A DNA stretch of 64,000 nucleotides from Emiliania huxleyi CCMP1516 (lineage: Eukaryota; Haptophyta; Isochrysidales; Noelaerhabdaceae), in NCBI RefSeq assembly GCF_000372725.1, contig NW_005201287.1, positions 729,272-793,271 of the forward strand. Direction: 5' to 3'. Position 1 is the first letter of the stretch, and every line of letters starts with the position of its first letter. Of this stretch, positions 50,531-61,231 are shown piece after piece. Below the pieces are notes generated by a model. That model was not told the DNA's origin and did no database searches. It worked only from the letters and a program-made list of their open reading frames with translations. Both the position numbers and the translations under genes were made by a program.

Positions 50531-51238
50531 GCCTCCGGTGCCTCTGTCGAGCGGTGAGACCATGCAGCTCTTTCGTGGGCAACGGAGGACGGTGGGCTAA
50601 GGAGCTCTGCACGACGAACGCACGTCGACGCCCACGCGCCCCTGCCCGGCTGGCAGGGGGCTGGGGGCTGTGGAAAGCTCTCTAGTGTTGCATTTGTGGC
50701 TCCTGGCTCGGCTGCGCGTTGGGCTCGACGGTCGACCGCTCGAGCTCGACGCTCGGACCTCGGTGTCGCTCGCTGACGCCGTCAATGGGCGGCACCGTTC
50801 GCAGCTCTCTGCAGCGCGCTCGGAAGCCGACTCCGGAGTCCGGTCTCGCGCAGCGCGCACCGCGCAGCGGAGAGCGGGGACGGGCGCACCGCCGGGTGGG
50901 GCACAGCTGCAAACGTGCGCACAGGGCGGCCGGGTGCGCCGTGGCGCGTGCCCAGCTGAGCTCCATAAATTTCATAAATAACCTTTACAAAATGGCCGCG
51001 CACGCATCCTGGCTCTGACGCACCGTAGTACAACCGTCTCTCTTTCCAGAGCTCACACTCGCTGCGCTGCGCCCTCCACAGCCCTCCACAGCAACGAACC
51101 TCTCAAAAAGGAAAAACCAACCGATTGAACATGCTGATGCCGTCAGAACCCCTCGTACTTGGTGGCGTGCGAGCCCGCGGCCCACGCCCCACACCGCTGG
51201 CGCGGCCAATCCAACTATGCGTATCTGCTCGACAGCCT
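50531..51238. other. Intergenic region, nothing recognised
   Basis: This lies between the ends of two convergent genes. I see no gene or clear repeat. Confidence 0.4.
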
Positions 51239-52908
51239 CTAGTGGCCCGGCATGGGGAAGGCTCCGGCAAAGGCCTCAACCTCGGAGCACATGCCGGCGA
51301 GCTTGTCGGCGTTGGCCTTCTCGTCGATGGCCTTGAGGAAGTCGGCGAGCTTCTTGCCCGACGCCTTCTGCACCTCGAGCGCGAACTGGATGCCGCGGTG
51401 CAGGAACTCGCCAACCTTGACAAAGTCCGCCTCCTTGAGGCCGCGCGTCGTCATCGCAGGCGTGCCGATCCGGATGCCGCCGGGCGCCATCGCGCTCACG
51501 TCGCCGTGCACCGCGTTCTTGTTGAGCGTGATGTGCATGTGCTCGAGCACCTTCTCCATCTTGTTGCCCGTCAGGCCGAGCGGCCGCAGGTCGAGCAGCA
51601 TCAGGTGGTTCTCGGTGCCGTTGGTCGCGAGCTTGTAGCCCTGAGCGACGAGGTAGTCGGCCAGCGCCTTTGCGTTGGCGCGCACCTGCTTCGCGTACAG
51701 CTTGAACTCGGGCGTCGCAACCTCCTTGAGCTGCGTCGCCAGCGCCGCGATCTGGTGGTTGTGCGGCCCGCCCTGCAGCGCCGGGAAGACGGCAAAGTTG
51801 ATGGCGTCCTCGTACTCGTAGTGCGGCGCATTCTCCGCGTCCGACTTGGGGCCGCGGCGGAAGAAGATCATGCCCGCGCGCGGGCCGCGCAGCGACTTGT
51901 GCGTCGTGGTGGTGACCACGTCCGCATAGTCAAAGGGCGACTTCTGCTCGCCCGTGGCCACAAGGCCGGAGATGTGCGCCTGCGACAGCGCCGCGGCAGG
52001 AGTCAGGGCAACGAGGCGGCGAGAGTGCGACGGCGGCGGAACGAGGGCGGCTGCGCTGCGCCGGCGCCGCGACGTAGCCGCCGGCGAGAGCAGGCGCCGG
52101 GCCCAGGGCGGTGCGATGGCGACGGCGGTGCGGGCGTGCGGGCGTGCGTGCACGCCATGTCGACAAGGAGGAAGGCGCCCGTCTTGTCGCAAATGTCGCG
52201 CATGCGTGCGTAGTCCCAATCGCGCGGGTAGGCGGAGGCGCCCGCGATGATCATCTTGGGCCGGAAGACCATCGCCGTCTTCTCGAGCTGTCGAGGGGCA
52301 GGCGAGTGCTCGCGTCGGGCGCACGGCGCACTAGCGGCGGGCAGGCGGCGGCGGGCAGGCGGCGGTGGGTAGGTGGTGGGGGCTGCAGGCGGCGCGCAGC
52401 GCACGTGGTCGTAATCGATGAGGCCGGTCTGGCTGTCGACGTGGTAGGGGAGGGACTCGAAGTAGATGGACGTGGCCGAGATCTTCTTCTTGGCGGTGTA
52501 GTAGCCGTGCGTGAGATGGCCGCCCGACGGCAAGTCGAGCCCCATGACGCGGTCGTGCGGCGTGAGCAGCGCAGTGTAGACGGCGAAGTTGGCGGGCGAG
52601 CCGGAGTAGGGCTGCACGTTGACGCCCCACTTGGCCGGATCGCAGTTGAACGCGGCGAGCGCGCGCGAGCGGCACAGGTTCTCCACCTGGTCAATGATCT
52701 GGTTGCCGCCATAGTAGCGCGCGCCAGGCATGCCCTCAGAGTACTTGTTGGTCATGCACGAGCCGAGGCACTCCATCACCGCCTTGGAGGTGAAGTTCTC
52801 GGACGCGATGAGCTCGATGCCATTGACCTGCCGCTTCTTCTCCTCGAGCAGGAAGCGGTAGACCTCAGGGTCCCAGTCCTTCAGGTTGGCGTCAGCGCAC
52901 GAGGCCAT
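51239..52908 (-). CDS. SHMT: Serine hydroxymethyltransferase, cytosolic type
   Basis: A PLP enzyme that interconverts serine and glycine with tetrahydrofolate. Exons 52908-52405, 52287-52156 and 51979-51239 give 458 residues, the usual size for the cytosolic form. Landmarks are [87 protein letters not shown], the PLP-lysine segment [16 protein letters not shown], and [15 protein letters not shown]. There is no N-terminal extension, so organelle targeting is unlikely. Intron 1 (52404-52288) is GT-AG. Intron 2 (52155-51980) is GC-AG and interrupts DMA/HIS. The start [17 protein letters not shown] agrees with the family's first helix. Confidence 0.95.
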
Positions 52909-53216
52909 GGTGTCTGCGGGCGCGGCGCGCGGCGCGTGAGCGGTGTCGGTCGTCTCTGGTGTGTGTCGGAGTGCTTCTGCGGGAGAGGCAGCAGGCTGCG
53001 AGTGTGAACGGTGTGTGCTGGCGGCCGGAAGGAGAGAGGCCCGCTATCAGAATCTCTGTGTTCTGCGTGCGGCATCGCTGTGCCAGCGCCGCAGGCTGGC
53101 CGGCGCGGCGAGACAACAGGTCCGCGGCGCCGCGCCGCCGTGGTAGGCGCCGACGGCGCGGCCCACCGCAGAGTGGCGAGGCGGGAAGGGCCGCTGTGCG
53201 GCAGCGCGCTAGGGTC
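52909..53216. other. SHMT upstream region
   Basis: Presumed promoter and 5' UTR of SHMT. No specific element is recognised. Confidence 0.35.
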
Positions 53217-53547
53217 GGCTATAGCGTGCCTTGCACGGAGCGGTGGTTCCGTGATCGCCGTGAAATGTCTATTCTTTTTTTGCTTAGCGGCCCTCATCCG
53301 TCCACCAATACCGCGTTGGTGTCCAGTCCAAGCCTGACTGTTATTCATCTTTCTACATACATACATACGGGGTATGTAGGGTAGGTCTGTTACTAAGTAC
53401 CCGAACACCTCTCTTCCCGGGCACGATCTCAGGGCCCTCCCGTCGGGGTTTTCCCTCTCTTCACGCTGGAATTTTCACAGCATAAAAAGAAAATTTCCGG
53501 GGAAATCACGATGTCAAACGTCCCCAAATGGGTGATCTGATGCTTGT

Positions 53548-53831
53548 CGTTGGAATGCGGAGCTCTTCGCACTCTCTAGGGGTTGGAGCGATGTCTCGCT
53601 CCACTAGTACCTCGCACTTTCGTACTCTCTGTTTGTCTTGCGTGACACTTGTGCCTCCACACTGTCCAGTGTGACTCATCGTGTCACGCACGCCGATGCG
53701 GCTCGTTTAGTTGTTCGTCGGCGGCTTCCAGCTCTCTTTCTGTTCTGTTTTTGCACTTGGCCTATACTCTCGGCCTCCTCCGCGCGCCGCCGGGCGCAAG
53801 TGGGAGCCCTCGTGCTCCCCGGAATCAAACG
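53548..53831 (+). repeat. Block A, copy 1
   Basis: Nearly identical to the reverse complement of 62309-62594. It contains short palindromes such as CACACTGTCCAGTGTG. Differences are a few small indels and substitutions, so duplication is recent. Confidence 0.9.
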
Positions 53832-53920
53832 TGGTGACCCGTGATTGGTCGAACTAGGGACAACGATCGCATTTCATTTTTTTAGTGTAGCGGCCAAGTC
53901 CGTACACCGTAGGTAAGATT

Positions 53921-54188
53921 AGGTGTATATAGGCGGCGCGAACGAAAGCCCCACCCAGCGCCGGCCGGCCTAGCTCCCCTCGCCACGGCGCGCTCGACTG
54001 CAGGGTGTGGTGAAGAAAGAAAAAGATCCAGAACAGACAACCCAAGGGAGGGATGGGAGGACGCGGCACGCCGCCACCACACAGGACACACAGCTCACAG
54101 GGATAGGGTGTGGTGACTTGGAACCGGGGAGAGCGCTGCTCGATTGTTTTGGCCGTTCACGGCGATCACGGAACCACCGCTCCGTGCA
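53921..54188 (+). repeat. Block B, copy 1
   Basis: Closely matches the reverse complement of 62609-62841. Parts recur again at 61855-61900 and 62015-62060 (core CTCCCATCCCTCCCTTGGG and TGGTGACTTGGAACC). Confidence 0.9.
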
Positions 54189-54313
54189 GGGAGAGCCACT
54201 CAGCAAGTCGTGTGCGAACGTGTAGCCTTTAGCGTGCAGTCGGCCACACCTGTACTCGCGGCCCTTCCGTGCTCCAAGCTCCGGAGGTCGCCGTGGTAGC
54301 CGTGGCGGAGCAC

Positions 54314-57300
54314 TTAGGCGCTCGTGAGTGGCACGTGCAAGGCCGAGGAGGTGACCTCGCGGCGGAGCTGCGGGAGGGAGCGCGCGCCCGCGGTGAGTAA
54401 ATGCGGCACAGGGAGATTTGGCACGGAGGAGGGCGACACCTTGTACCGCATGGAGTAGACCGAGTGCAGAGGCCAGACGCCCCCGAAGATGGACGGCGCC
54501 ACCCCCTCGTAGACGGCCTGTGCGGGGTGATCACGTGCTAGCGATGAGCAAGAGAGTGGGATAGTGGCCGACCGTGCGGGATCACCTCCCACCAGCCGCC
54601 CTCGTGGGCCACCTCGACGGCCGCCTATGCGAGATCGGACAGCCGTGAGACGAGGAGATGCATCGCCAGAGCACCGAAGAGTCCGGTGTAAGCAGCCCCA
54701 GGCAGCAGCGGCACGGAACCAGCGGCGCACGTCTCGCGCTCGACGCTCGGCCGCGCGAATTTGAGTGGCTCCCACACCGGCTCGTCGCCGGGGAACGCAT
54801 CGTAGTCGACGAGCAAGCCGCGAGACGGGCATGAGTCGACGACCGCCCCAGCGTATCGCGATCCGAAGAATCCCTCCGCGTGCCCCACGATCTCAACCTA
54901 GAGTGCAAATGCTCGAGTGTGGACACGGTAGCAGAGCGCCAACGTAGGGGCAACGCCTCACCCGGTCGCCGACGGCGAAAGAGCGGGCAACCTCGTCCTC
55001 GTCCTCCCAGGCCGGCTGCTTCTGCCGCCGCGTGCGCGCCGCCCTCCCGCCCCCCTCCTCCTCCTCGCTGCTCGCGCCCATGCTCTCGTTGTCGTACTTG
55101 GCCTCCTCCGCAGCATAGTCGACCTGCTTGCGTGCCCGCATTGCCCGGCCGGCTCCGTCCACCTTTGGCGGCACGATCTCAACCTAGAGACAAATGCTCG
55201 GGTGGACGCGTTAGCGGAGCGCCAGCCCATGGGCAACGCCTCACCCGGTCGCGTACGGCGGAAGAGCGGGTAGCAACGGGCTTCGCTCGCTTTCGCTTTC
55301 GAGCTGCCGCTTTGGTCGAGCCTACAGCAGCAATCGGCTGCGCGCTGACGCCAGGGCACGTGAGGAGTGGGGTGCGCGTCCTGCTTGCTGTGGCGCCGCG
55401 ATACGCCAGCATCTCGTCGGTCACCCACAGCACCTCGCAAGCGTCCGCCTGGCCGCCGCCGGCCTCGCCGCCGCCGCAGCCCGCCGCCTCGCCGCCGGCG
55501 CCCGCTGCTCGGACCGCCTCAGGAGGCTCGGCTGGAGCCTCGGCTGCCGGCTCGGCTGCCGGCTCGGCGGCGGCGGACTCGGCGGGGGACTCGGCGATGG
55601 AGGCGGAGGCGGCGGAGGCGGGAGCGGAGGCGGAGGCGGGGGTGCAGGCGGAGGCGGCCAAGGAACGCTTGAGCAGCGCGTCGAGGGTGAGGCCCTCCTC
55701 TGCCACCTCCGCGAGCTCGGTGAGGGCGGGCAGGGAGAGCCTGTCCAGAGCGGCGGCCGCCTCGCCGGCGGTGAGGTTGTCGCGGCACGCCGCCGCCGGA
55801 AGGTCGACCGTCCTCACCGCCGGGCCTGCCACCGGACCCGCCACCGCCAGCGCGGGAGCCGCCACCGCCAGCGCGGGAGCCGCAACCGCCAGCGCGGGAG
55901 CCGCAACCGCCAGCGTGGGAGCCGCCACCGCCAGCGCGGGAGCCGCCACCGCCAGCGCGGGAGCCGCAACCGCCAGCGCGGGAGCCGCCACCGCCAGCGC
56001 GGGAGCCGCCACCATGGCCAGGGTCGGAGCTGTCGCAGTCATCGCAGGGCCCGTCGTCGCCGCGGCTTGGACGGCGGCGGCGGCGGCGGCGGTCGCGCAT
56101 GCGCCGGGCCACTGCGGCGGTCCGTGCGGCTCCTCGAGGCCGGGCGGCCTCTTGCAGCTGCCGCCCGCAGTGCACTCGAGCTTGAGCCGGACGCAGCGCG
56201 CGCAGGGCATCGCGTCGTTGAGGTCGCACTTGGTCTTGGCCCGCTTGCACTGGTCGCAGGCGCGGCGCACCGGCTTCGCCTCCCCCTCGCACTGCAGCCC
56301 GAGCCGCGTGCATCGCTGGCACGGCCGCTGGTCCGTGCAGGCCGTCTTCGCCTTTTGGCAGTTCTTGCAGGCGAGGAGTGTCAGCCGGCGGCCCCTCGGC
56401 AGGGTCGCCGCGGTGCCGCGGTCCTCCCACGCAGGCGCCGCCGCGTGTTGGCGCAGCTCCTCTACCTCCTCTACCGCCACCTCCAACGCGGCCTCCACCT
56501 CCGCCTCCGCCTGCATCGCTCGCTCTTCTTGCCCCGCCCGCATCTCGGCCACCGCCCGCACCCGCGCCTCCGCCTCCGACGCCTCTCGCGCCGCGGCGTC
56601 GGCCTCAGCCCTCGCCGCCGCCTCCACCGTCTCCGCCGCCTCCGCCGCCGCTTCCGCCGCAGCCAGCTGCTGAGCGAGGGTCTGCGGCGGGTCGGGGTTG
56701 AGCGGGCTCGCCGCCACCGCCGCAGCGGCGCCCGCCTCAGGCGGAGCGAGCACCGTCAAGAGGAGCGGCGTGGCCCGGGCGGCGGTCGGCTCCGAGCGCG
56801 GGCGCACGTTGGTCAGCAGGCTGACGCGGAAGCTGCCCGGGGCGGGAGCCGCGCGGTCCAGCGACTGAAGCGCGCAGCGCTGCTGCGCCGCAAGCAGGGC
56901 GACCTTGGTCCGCGCAGCCTCGCCGCGCTCCGCCGCCTCCACCACGACCGCTGCCGCAGAGCGCGCATGCTTCGCCGCCAGCGCGGACTCCTTCTTGAGG
57001 TGGCGGTCCAGCACCTGTTCGCGATGGACTATCTGGCCAATGTGCCGCCGAGATTAAGCCGAGATGCAGCCGGTATTATCCGAGATCATTCGAGATTATG
57101 CCGAGATCTGCCAAGGTGCAGCCGAGGTGCGACCGAGAAGCGACCGAGATGCAGCCGAGATGGAAGCGCCTGCTCGCCCGCCCTCGCCGCGGCCCCGTAG
57201 CTCGCTCGGGGATCGCCTCGGCTGCAACGCGTGAGCATGCGTCGCTGCGCATCCTCGCGCGCCGACGCCGCCTCCGCCGCCGCCTCCTCCATGCCATCCG

Positions 57301-58040
57301 CCGCCAACTCGGCCGCCTCCTCGACGTGCTCCTGCGCCGCGCCGGCGAGGGACGCGGAGCGAGCAGCCGCTGTCGCCGCCGCCGTGCGCTCGGCAAGGAC
57401 CGCCTCCCCGCGCGCCCTCTGGGCCTTGGCAGCAGCCAGCTGCGCCGCCGCCGCTGCTCGCTGAGCCTCCGCCGCGGCGATCTGTTCGACGTACCACGCA
57501 GCGGCACCGCCCATGACCGCCCGCACCGCCGCCAGGCTGAGCGCGACCAGCGTCGAAACGTCCGGTCCGCCAATCGCCGTGACCGCCCACGCCCGCGCCG
57601 CCTCCACTGCAGCCAGCTTCGCAGGCTCACTGCGGAGGTGCTCGCGCCGCAGCCAACCCGCGACAGACTCAGCCGCCCCCTCTGCCATCCTGGCCGTCCA
57701 CGCCTCCGCCTCGTCGACCGCCGCCACCTCCATCTCGTCCGCCCCCGCGACCCACTCGAGTCGCGCAGCGCGAGCCGCGCCCGCCCGCGCCGCCTCCGCC
57801 GACGAGGCGTCGCGCAGCATCCTCGCGATGAGCACCTCCTCGGCCGCCCCCGCCACAGCGGCGGCGGACGCGCCGAGAGCGCTCACCTCTGCCTGCACCG
57901 CCTGCGCCTGCGCCCGCGCCTCCGCCTCGCGCTCCGCCGCTGCCGCGGCCACCGCTGGCGCCGCCCGCATGCGCACCGCCTCCAGCGCCAGCGCGTGGGA
58001 CTGCTCCACCTCGCCGCGCTTGCCGCCGAGCGCCGCCTGG
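54314..58040 (-). CDS. Ala-rich coiled-coil / tandem Zn2Cys6 / Agenet-like protein
   Basis: Exons read on the minus strand. 58040 to about 57235 is an Ala/Glu-rich coiled coil (LQHQAALGGKRGEVEQSHAL onward). 57019-55245 has more coiled coil and then two fungal-type zinc clusters, ACKNCQKAKTAC...CQRCTRLGLQC and ACDQCKRAKTKC...CARCVRLKLEC, each with the six Cys of Zn2Cys6 domains. An (ALAVAAP)n stretch and a basic RKRKRAKPVATR segment follow. Exon 55183-54962 is acidic (SSEEEEGGG). The exon starting 54897 gives VEIVGHAEGFFGSRYAGAVV and GLLVDYDAFPGD, an Agenet/Tudor-like fold. The last exon is 54517-54314. GT-AG introns at 55244-55184 and 54961-54898 are near-copies. A DNA-binding chromatin protein is inferred. 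Confidence 0.65.
55830..56025. repeat. Coding tandem repeat, 21-24 bp unit
   Basis: About eight copies of ACCGCCAGCGCGGGAGCCGC encode ALAVAAP repeats in the zinc-cluster protein. Near-identity of units implies recent slippage. Confidence 0.85.
57020..57235 (-). repeat. Intron of GCCGAGAT-type repeats
   Basis: Between the coiled-coil exon and VLDRHLKKESALAAKHARS lies a segment made of ATCTCGGC/GCCGAGAT-like units (57055-57160) that cannot code in phase. The acceptor is CGCGAACAG at about 57020. The donor is uncertain. Confidence 0.55.
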
Positions 58041-58061
58041 TGCTGTAGGTTTGCGGTGAGC

Positions 58062-59960
58062 CTACACGAGCAAAACACGGCCGCCCCTCCGACATAGCCA
58101 CAGCCCGCGAGGGGCGGCGGGGTGGACGCGCCGCTCGGGCCGCAGCATCACGCAGCGCCGCAGCAGCGACTGCATCTCGAACGAGAGCTCCCGCGCCGGG
58201 AAACGGCGAAGGGCGTCACAGCAGGTCTGCAGCGTGAGCATCACCCCGTTGAGCAGGATCTGCTGCGTGCGTTTGTGCGCACCTAGAGACGGGGTGGGGA
58301 GCGGTGAGGGTGAGTGTGAGGCGGGCTCAGCACGTGGAGCGAGGCGTGTGATCACCCCCCTCCACCGAGTCGGCGCCCGCCGCCGCGAGCTCCTCGGTCA
58401 GCTTCGAGACTCGCTTCTCCGCGCGCACGGCCGCAGCCGCCAGGGGCTCCGCCGTCGCCGGGCCGTGCTCCAGCTCAGGCAGCGTCGGCAGCGGAGCGGC
58501 GAGGGCGGCGTGGATCGGGGCGTCCGCGCAGTCAAAGAAGCCAAGCGCGCGCGAGCCGCCGATGGGGAAGCCGAGCTCGGCGAGGGTGGAGCGGAGCTCC
58601 TGGAAGCCGTCGAGGAAGAGGAAGCAGCACTCGAGCCCGTCGATGAGCGGCTGCGGCGGCAGGCGGAGGGAGTGAGTCGTGATTTGAGGGGGGAGGGGGG
58701 GAGGGGGAGGGAGGGGACGCCGCACCGTGCTCCCCTCCGCCAGGTTCGAGAGGACGTGCTTCGCAATCTCCGCCACCTTCTTCTTTCGCTGCTCAAGCGG
58801 AAACCGCTGGCCCCGCCAGAGGACCTCCTCGACGATCCACTCGAGGAAGCGGAGGATCTCGCCCTTCTCCTCCCACGAGACGGCGAGGAAAGTCTTGGCG
58901 ATGATCGTGCCGTTGGCCGACCGCGCGTCCACGACGAGGCGCACGCTAAGAACGCAAACGCACGGGTGGAGAGCGCCAAGCCAGTGCAGCGCGGGCTGCG
59001 GCTGAAGAAGCGAGAAGCTCTGAGAGTGAAGGTCTATCCTCTACTACGCGCGCCTCCAGCGCTTTGTCGGGTACGCCTGCGCGCATGCAAGCGCCGCCGA
59101 CAGAGGCGCTCGCACGGCGGCGCTCTCGGCTCGCTGAGGGTGCGCGGCGATCTGCTCGCCGTGCTCCGACAGCACCTTGCTTGGCGCCCCGGCGTCCGCG
59201 CGCCCCTTCCCGGCGGCCTTGCCTACGCAAGGAGACGCTCGGATTCAATTAAGCGCGCGGCCGCACCCGCCGACAGCAGCGTGCGACCCACCTACGGAGC
59301 AACCCCTCTCCTCAAGCGTGGGGGCAGAGAGGGAGTGTGAGAGGGCGAGGCGGCGTCACCGAGCGAGCAGCCGGCCGTGAGGAGCCGCCACGGGATGAGC
59401 CCGGACGTGACGCCGTAGGCGACTGCGGCGTGGACGACGTGCGTCATCACCTAGGGAGCAGCGAGGGACTTTGAGAGAGCGAGTGACTTTGAGCGGACGG
59501 AGGCTCCACCGAGTATAGACCTAGAGAGAAGAAGGGAGAGGCTCAGCAGGTCCCCGCGCAGAGTGAGCAGCGACGAGCGGGACGCCTGCTCGGCGTCCCA
59601 ATTGAGGCTGGCGAAGCGTCTGCGCGTGGCGGCGAGCAGCAGCGTGAGCGGGCCGCGGTCGTCCTCCGTCGCGAGGCGACAGACGTCGCCTGCACACAAC
59701 CTGGACGAGTCAATGTAGTGAACCCACAAGTGCACCTGCCCGCCGCAGCGCGCCGTCGGGGACGAGGACGCCGGCGGCGACCAGCACCTTGCTGCCGCGC
59801 TCGAGGCTGCGCTGCGCCGCGTCGCGGTGAGACTCGGGCGCGTACAGCGCCGAATCCTCGACGCGCTGCGACATGCGCACCAGCTTCCCGACGGCGCCGT
59901 GCCCGACCGAGAAGGCCCGCGTCGGATCGCGCCTGGAGAGGAGTGAGAGCGAGTGAAGAG
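58062..59960 (-). CDS. Multi-exon gene segment of unknown function
   Basis: Conserved-looking exons follow one another on the minus strand. RDPTRAFSVGHGAVGKLVRM starts near 59936. GDVCRLATEDDRGPLTLLLA runs 59690 to about 59530. VMTHVVHAAVAYGVTSGLIP starts at 59449. KVLSEHGEQIAAHPQRAESA lies near 59170. LHWLGALHPCVCVLSVRLVV starts near 58990 and leads into FLAVSWEEKGEILRFLEWIV. PLIDGLECCFLFLDGFQELR starts near 58650, and AHKRTQQILLNGVMLTLQTC at about 58280. No family is recognised. The exons sit between the exonuclease and the zinc-cluster gene with no obvious stop or start separating them, so they may belong to either gene or to one giant transcript. Confidence 0.4.
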
Positions 59961-59995
59961 GGAAGGAGGGGGTGGGAGAGGAGCGCCAGCGGCTC

Positions 59996-61231
59996 TCACA
60001 GTGAGCTCCAGACGCGGAATCCCGCCGTGCCGCTGAAGTCGCGGAAGAAGACGAAGAGGGACGAGACGACGAAGAGGAAGGGGCCGGGGTGCGGCCGGGG
60101 CGCGGCGCCGCTGCGGTAGAGCGCCTCGCGCACGGCGGCGGCGGCGGTGGCTGGCAGCGAGGGGAAGCCGAGCAGCTGCCGCAGGTAGGACGGCTGCATA
60201 TCCGAGAGGCTCTCGCCCACGTGCTTCCCGAAGCCCACCCGCAGCGTGGCGCCGTCCTCCCGGTCCGTGTAGAGGTAGGAGCCGTACCGCGCCGTCTCCG
60301 CCTCGAGGAGCGCCCGCAGCCGCGCCTGCTCGGCCAGCGCGGCGTCGGCGTCGTCCGGGATCACCCCGTCCGCCAGCAGCCCGCTCAGCACCGCCCCGGC
60401 GGCGACGGCATCCGCCCCCGCAGAGTGCGCCTTTGTGAGGGAGTGCGAGTACCGCTCCGCCGCCGCGCCGAGGGCGTGCGAGGGCCAGTGGCGGCGGAAG
60501 AACTTGAGCCACACCAGCGGGTCGAGGACGGTCGCTGGGTCGATGCGCGCCGCCAGGCCGTGCCGCTCGAGCTCCGCGTTGAGGAGCGGCACGTCGAACG
60601 CGAGCGCGTTGTAGCCGCAGAGGAGGGGCGGCGTGGCGGACCCGCCGCCCGCCTCCGCCTCGCCGCGCAGGAGCGCAACGATGCGGGGGGCGACGTCGGC
60701 GAAGGACGGCGCGTCCTCCACGTCCGCGTCGCCGAGGCCGTGCACCGCGCTCGCCGCCGCCGGTATGGCCACGCCCGGGTTGACGAGCAACTCGAGCGGA
60801 GGTCCTACCCGCGCGCCGCGCCGCAGGTACGCTGCGCCGAACTGGACGACTCGGTCCTTGGTCGTGTCGAGCCCGGTCGTCTCGACGTCGAGGAGGAGCA
60901 CGGTCCGCTTGCTGAAGGGGTCGCTCGCGGTGGGCGACTGCTGCTGCAGCGGCCGCTGCAGCGGAGGCGGCGGCAGCAGCGGCGGCGGCGGCATCGGCGG
61001 CGGCGGCAGCGGAGGCGAGTAGCACTCCTTCTGGAACTTGGCGTACTGCTCGTTCACGTCGGCGGCGACGAGCAGGTCCACGCCGACGGCGGCCGCGGCG
61101 CAGCCGTCGACGGACTTGAGGCGCTGAAGCGCGGCCCACTCCTCGACCTTTGCGGCGGCGTGGTGATCGCCGTGCTGCACCGACAGCAGCCAGATCAAGT
61201 AGGCCTGGGCGTCAAGCCGCTTGCCCGTCAA
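59996..61231 (-). CDS. DEDDh 3'-5' exonuclease (DnaQ-like)
   Basis: The frame starts at Met 61231 (MTGKRLDAQAYLIWLLSVQH). A Pro-rich linker (about residues 70-100) leads into an exonuclease domain of the DnaQ/RNase T class, which removes nucleotides from 3' ends. The acidic residues are visible: LLLDVETTGLD (Exo I, D and E), GYNALAFDVPLLNAEL (Exo II D) and HSAGADAVAAG (Exo III, H and D). After the domain come FGKHVGESLSDMQPSYLRQL, a short module that often follows this fold, and a hydrophobic stretch FLFVVSSLFVFFRDFSG. The last codons SSL are followed by a stop at 59996, but a GT donor there (AGCTCACT|GTGAGA) joins in frame to an exon near 59936, so the protein may be longer. Confidence 0.8.
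   Translation of the reverse strand: MTGKRLDAQAYLIWLLSVQHGDHHAAAKVEEWAALQRLKSVDGCAAAAVGVDLLVAADVNEQYAKFQKECYSPPLPPPPMPPPPLLPPPPLQRPLQQQSPTASDPFSKRTVLLLDVETTGLDTTKDRVVQFGAAYLRRGARVGPPLELLVNPGVAIPAAASAVHGLGDADVEDAPSFADVAPRIVALLRGEAEAGGGSATPPLLCGYNALAFDVPLLNAELERHGLAARIDPATVLDPLVWLKFFRRHWPSHALGAAAERYSHSLTKAHSAGADAVAAGAVLSGLLADGVIPDDADAALAEQARLRALLEAETARYGSYLYTDREDGATLRVGFGKHVGESLSDMQPSYLRQLLGFPSLPATAAAAVREALYRSGAAPRPHPGPFLFVVSSLFVFFRDFSGTAGFRVWSSL

Larger units (their letters stand above)
53232..54188. mobile_element. 957-bp element with 33-bp perfect terminal inverted repeats
   Basis: 53232-53264 and 54156-54188 are perfect reverse complements (33 bp, core CGGTGGTTCCGTGATCGCCG). Inside are a piece shared with 10180-10250 (53298-53372), block A (53548-53831) and block B (53921-54188). 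Both blocks recur inverted near 62 kb. No coding capacity is recognised and no clear target duplication is seen, so this is a non-autonomous composite repeat. Confidence 0.75.

Noticed and set aside
54880..56673. A 597-codon plus-strand frame opposite the zinc-cluster gene
   Set aside because: It is low-complexity Ala/Ser/Arg sequence opposite clear Zn2Cys6 motifs.
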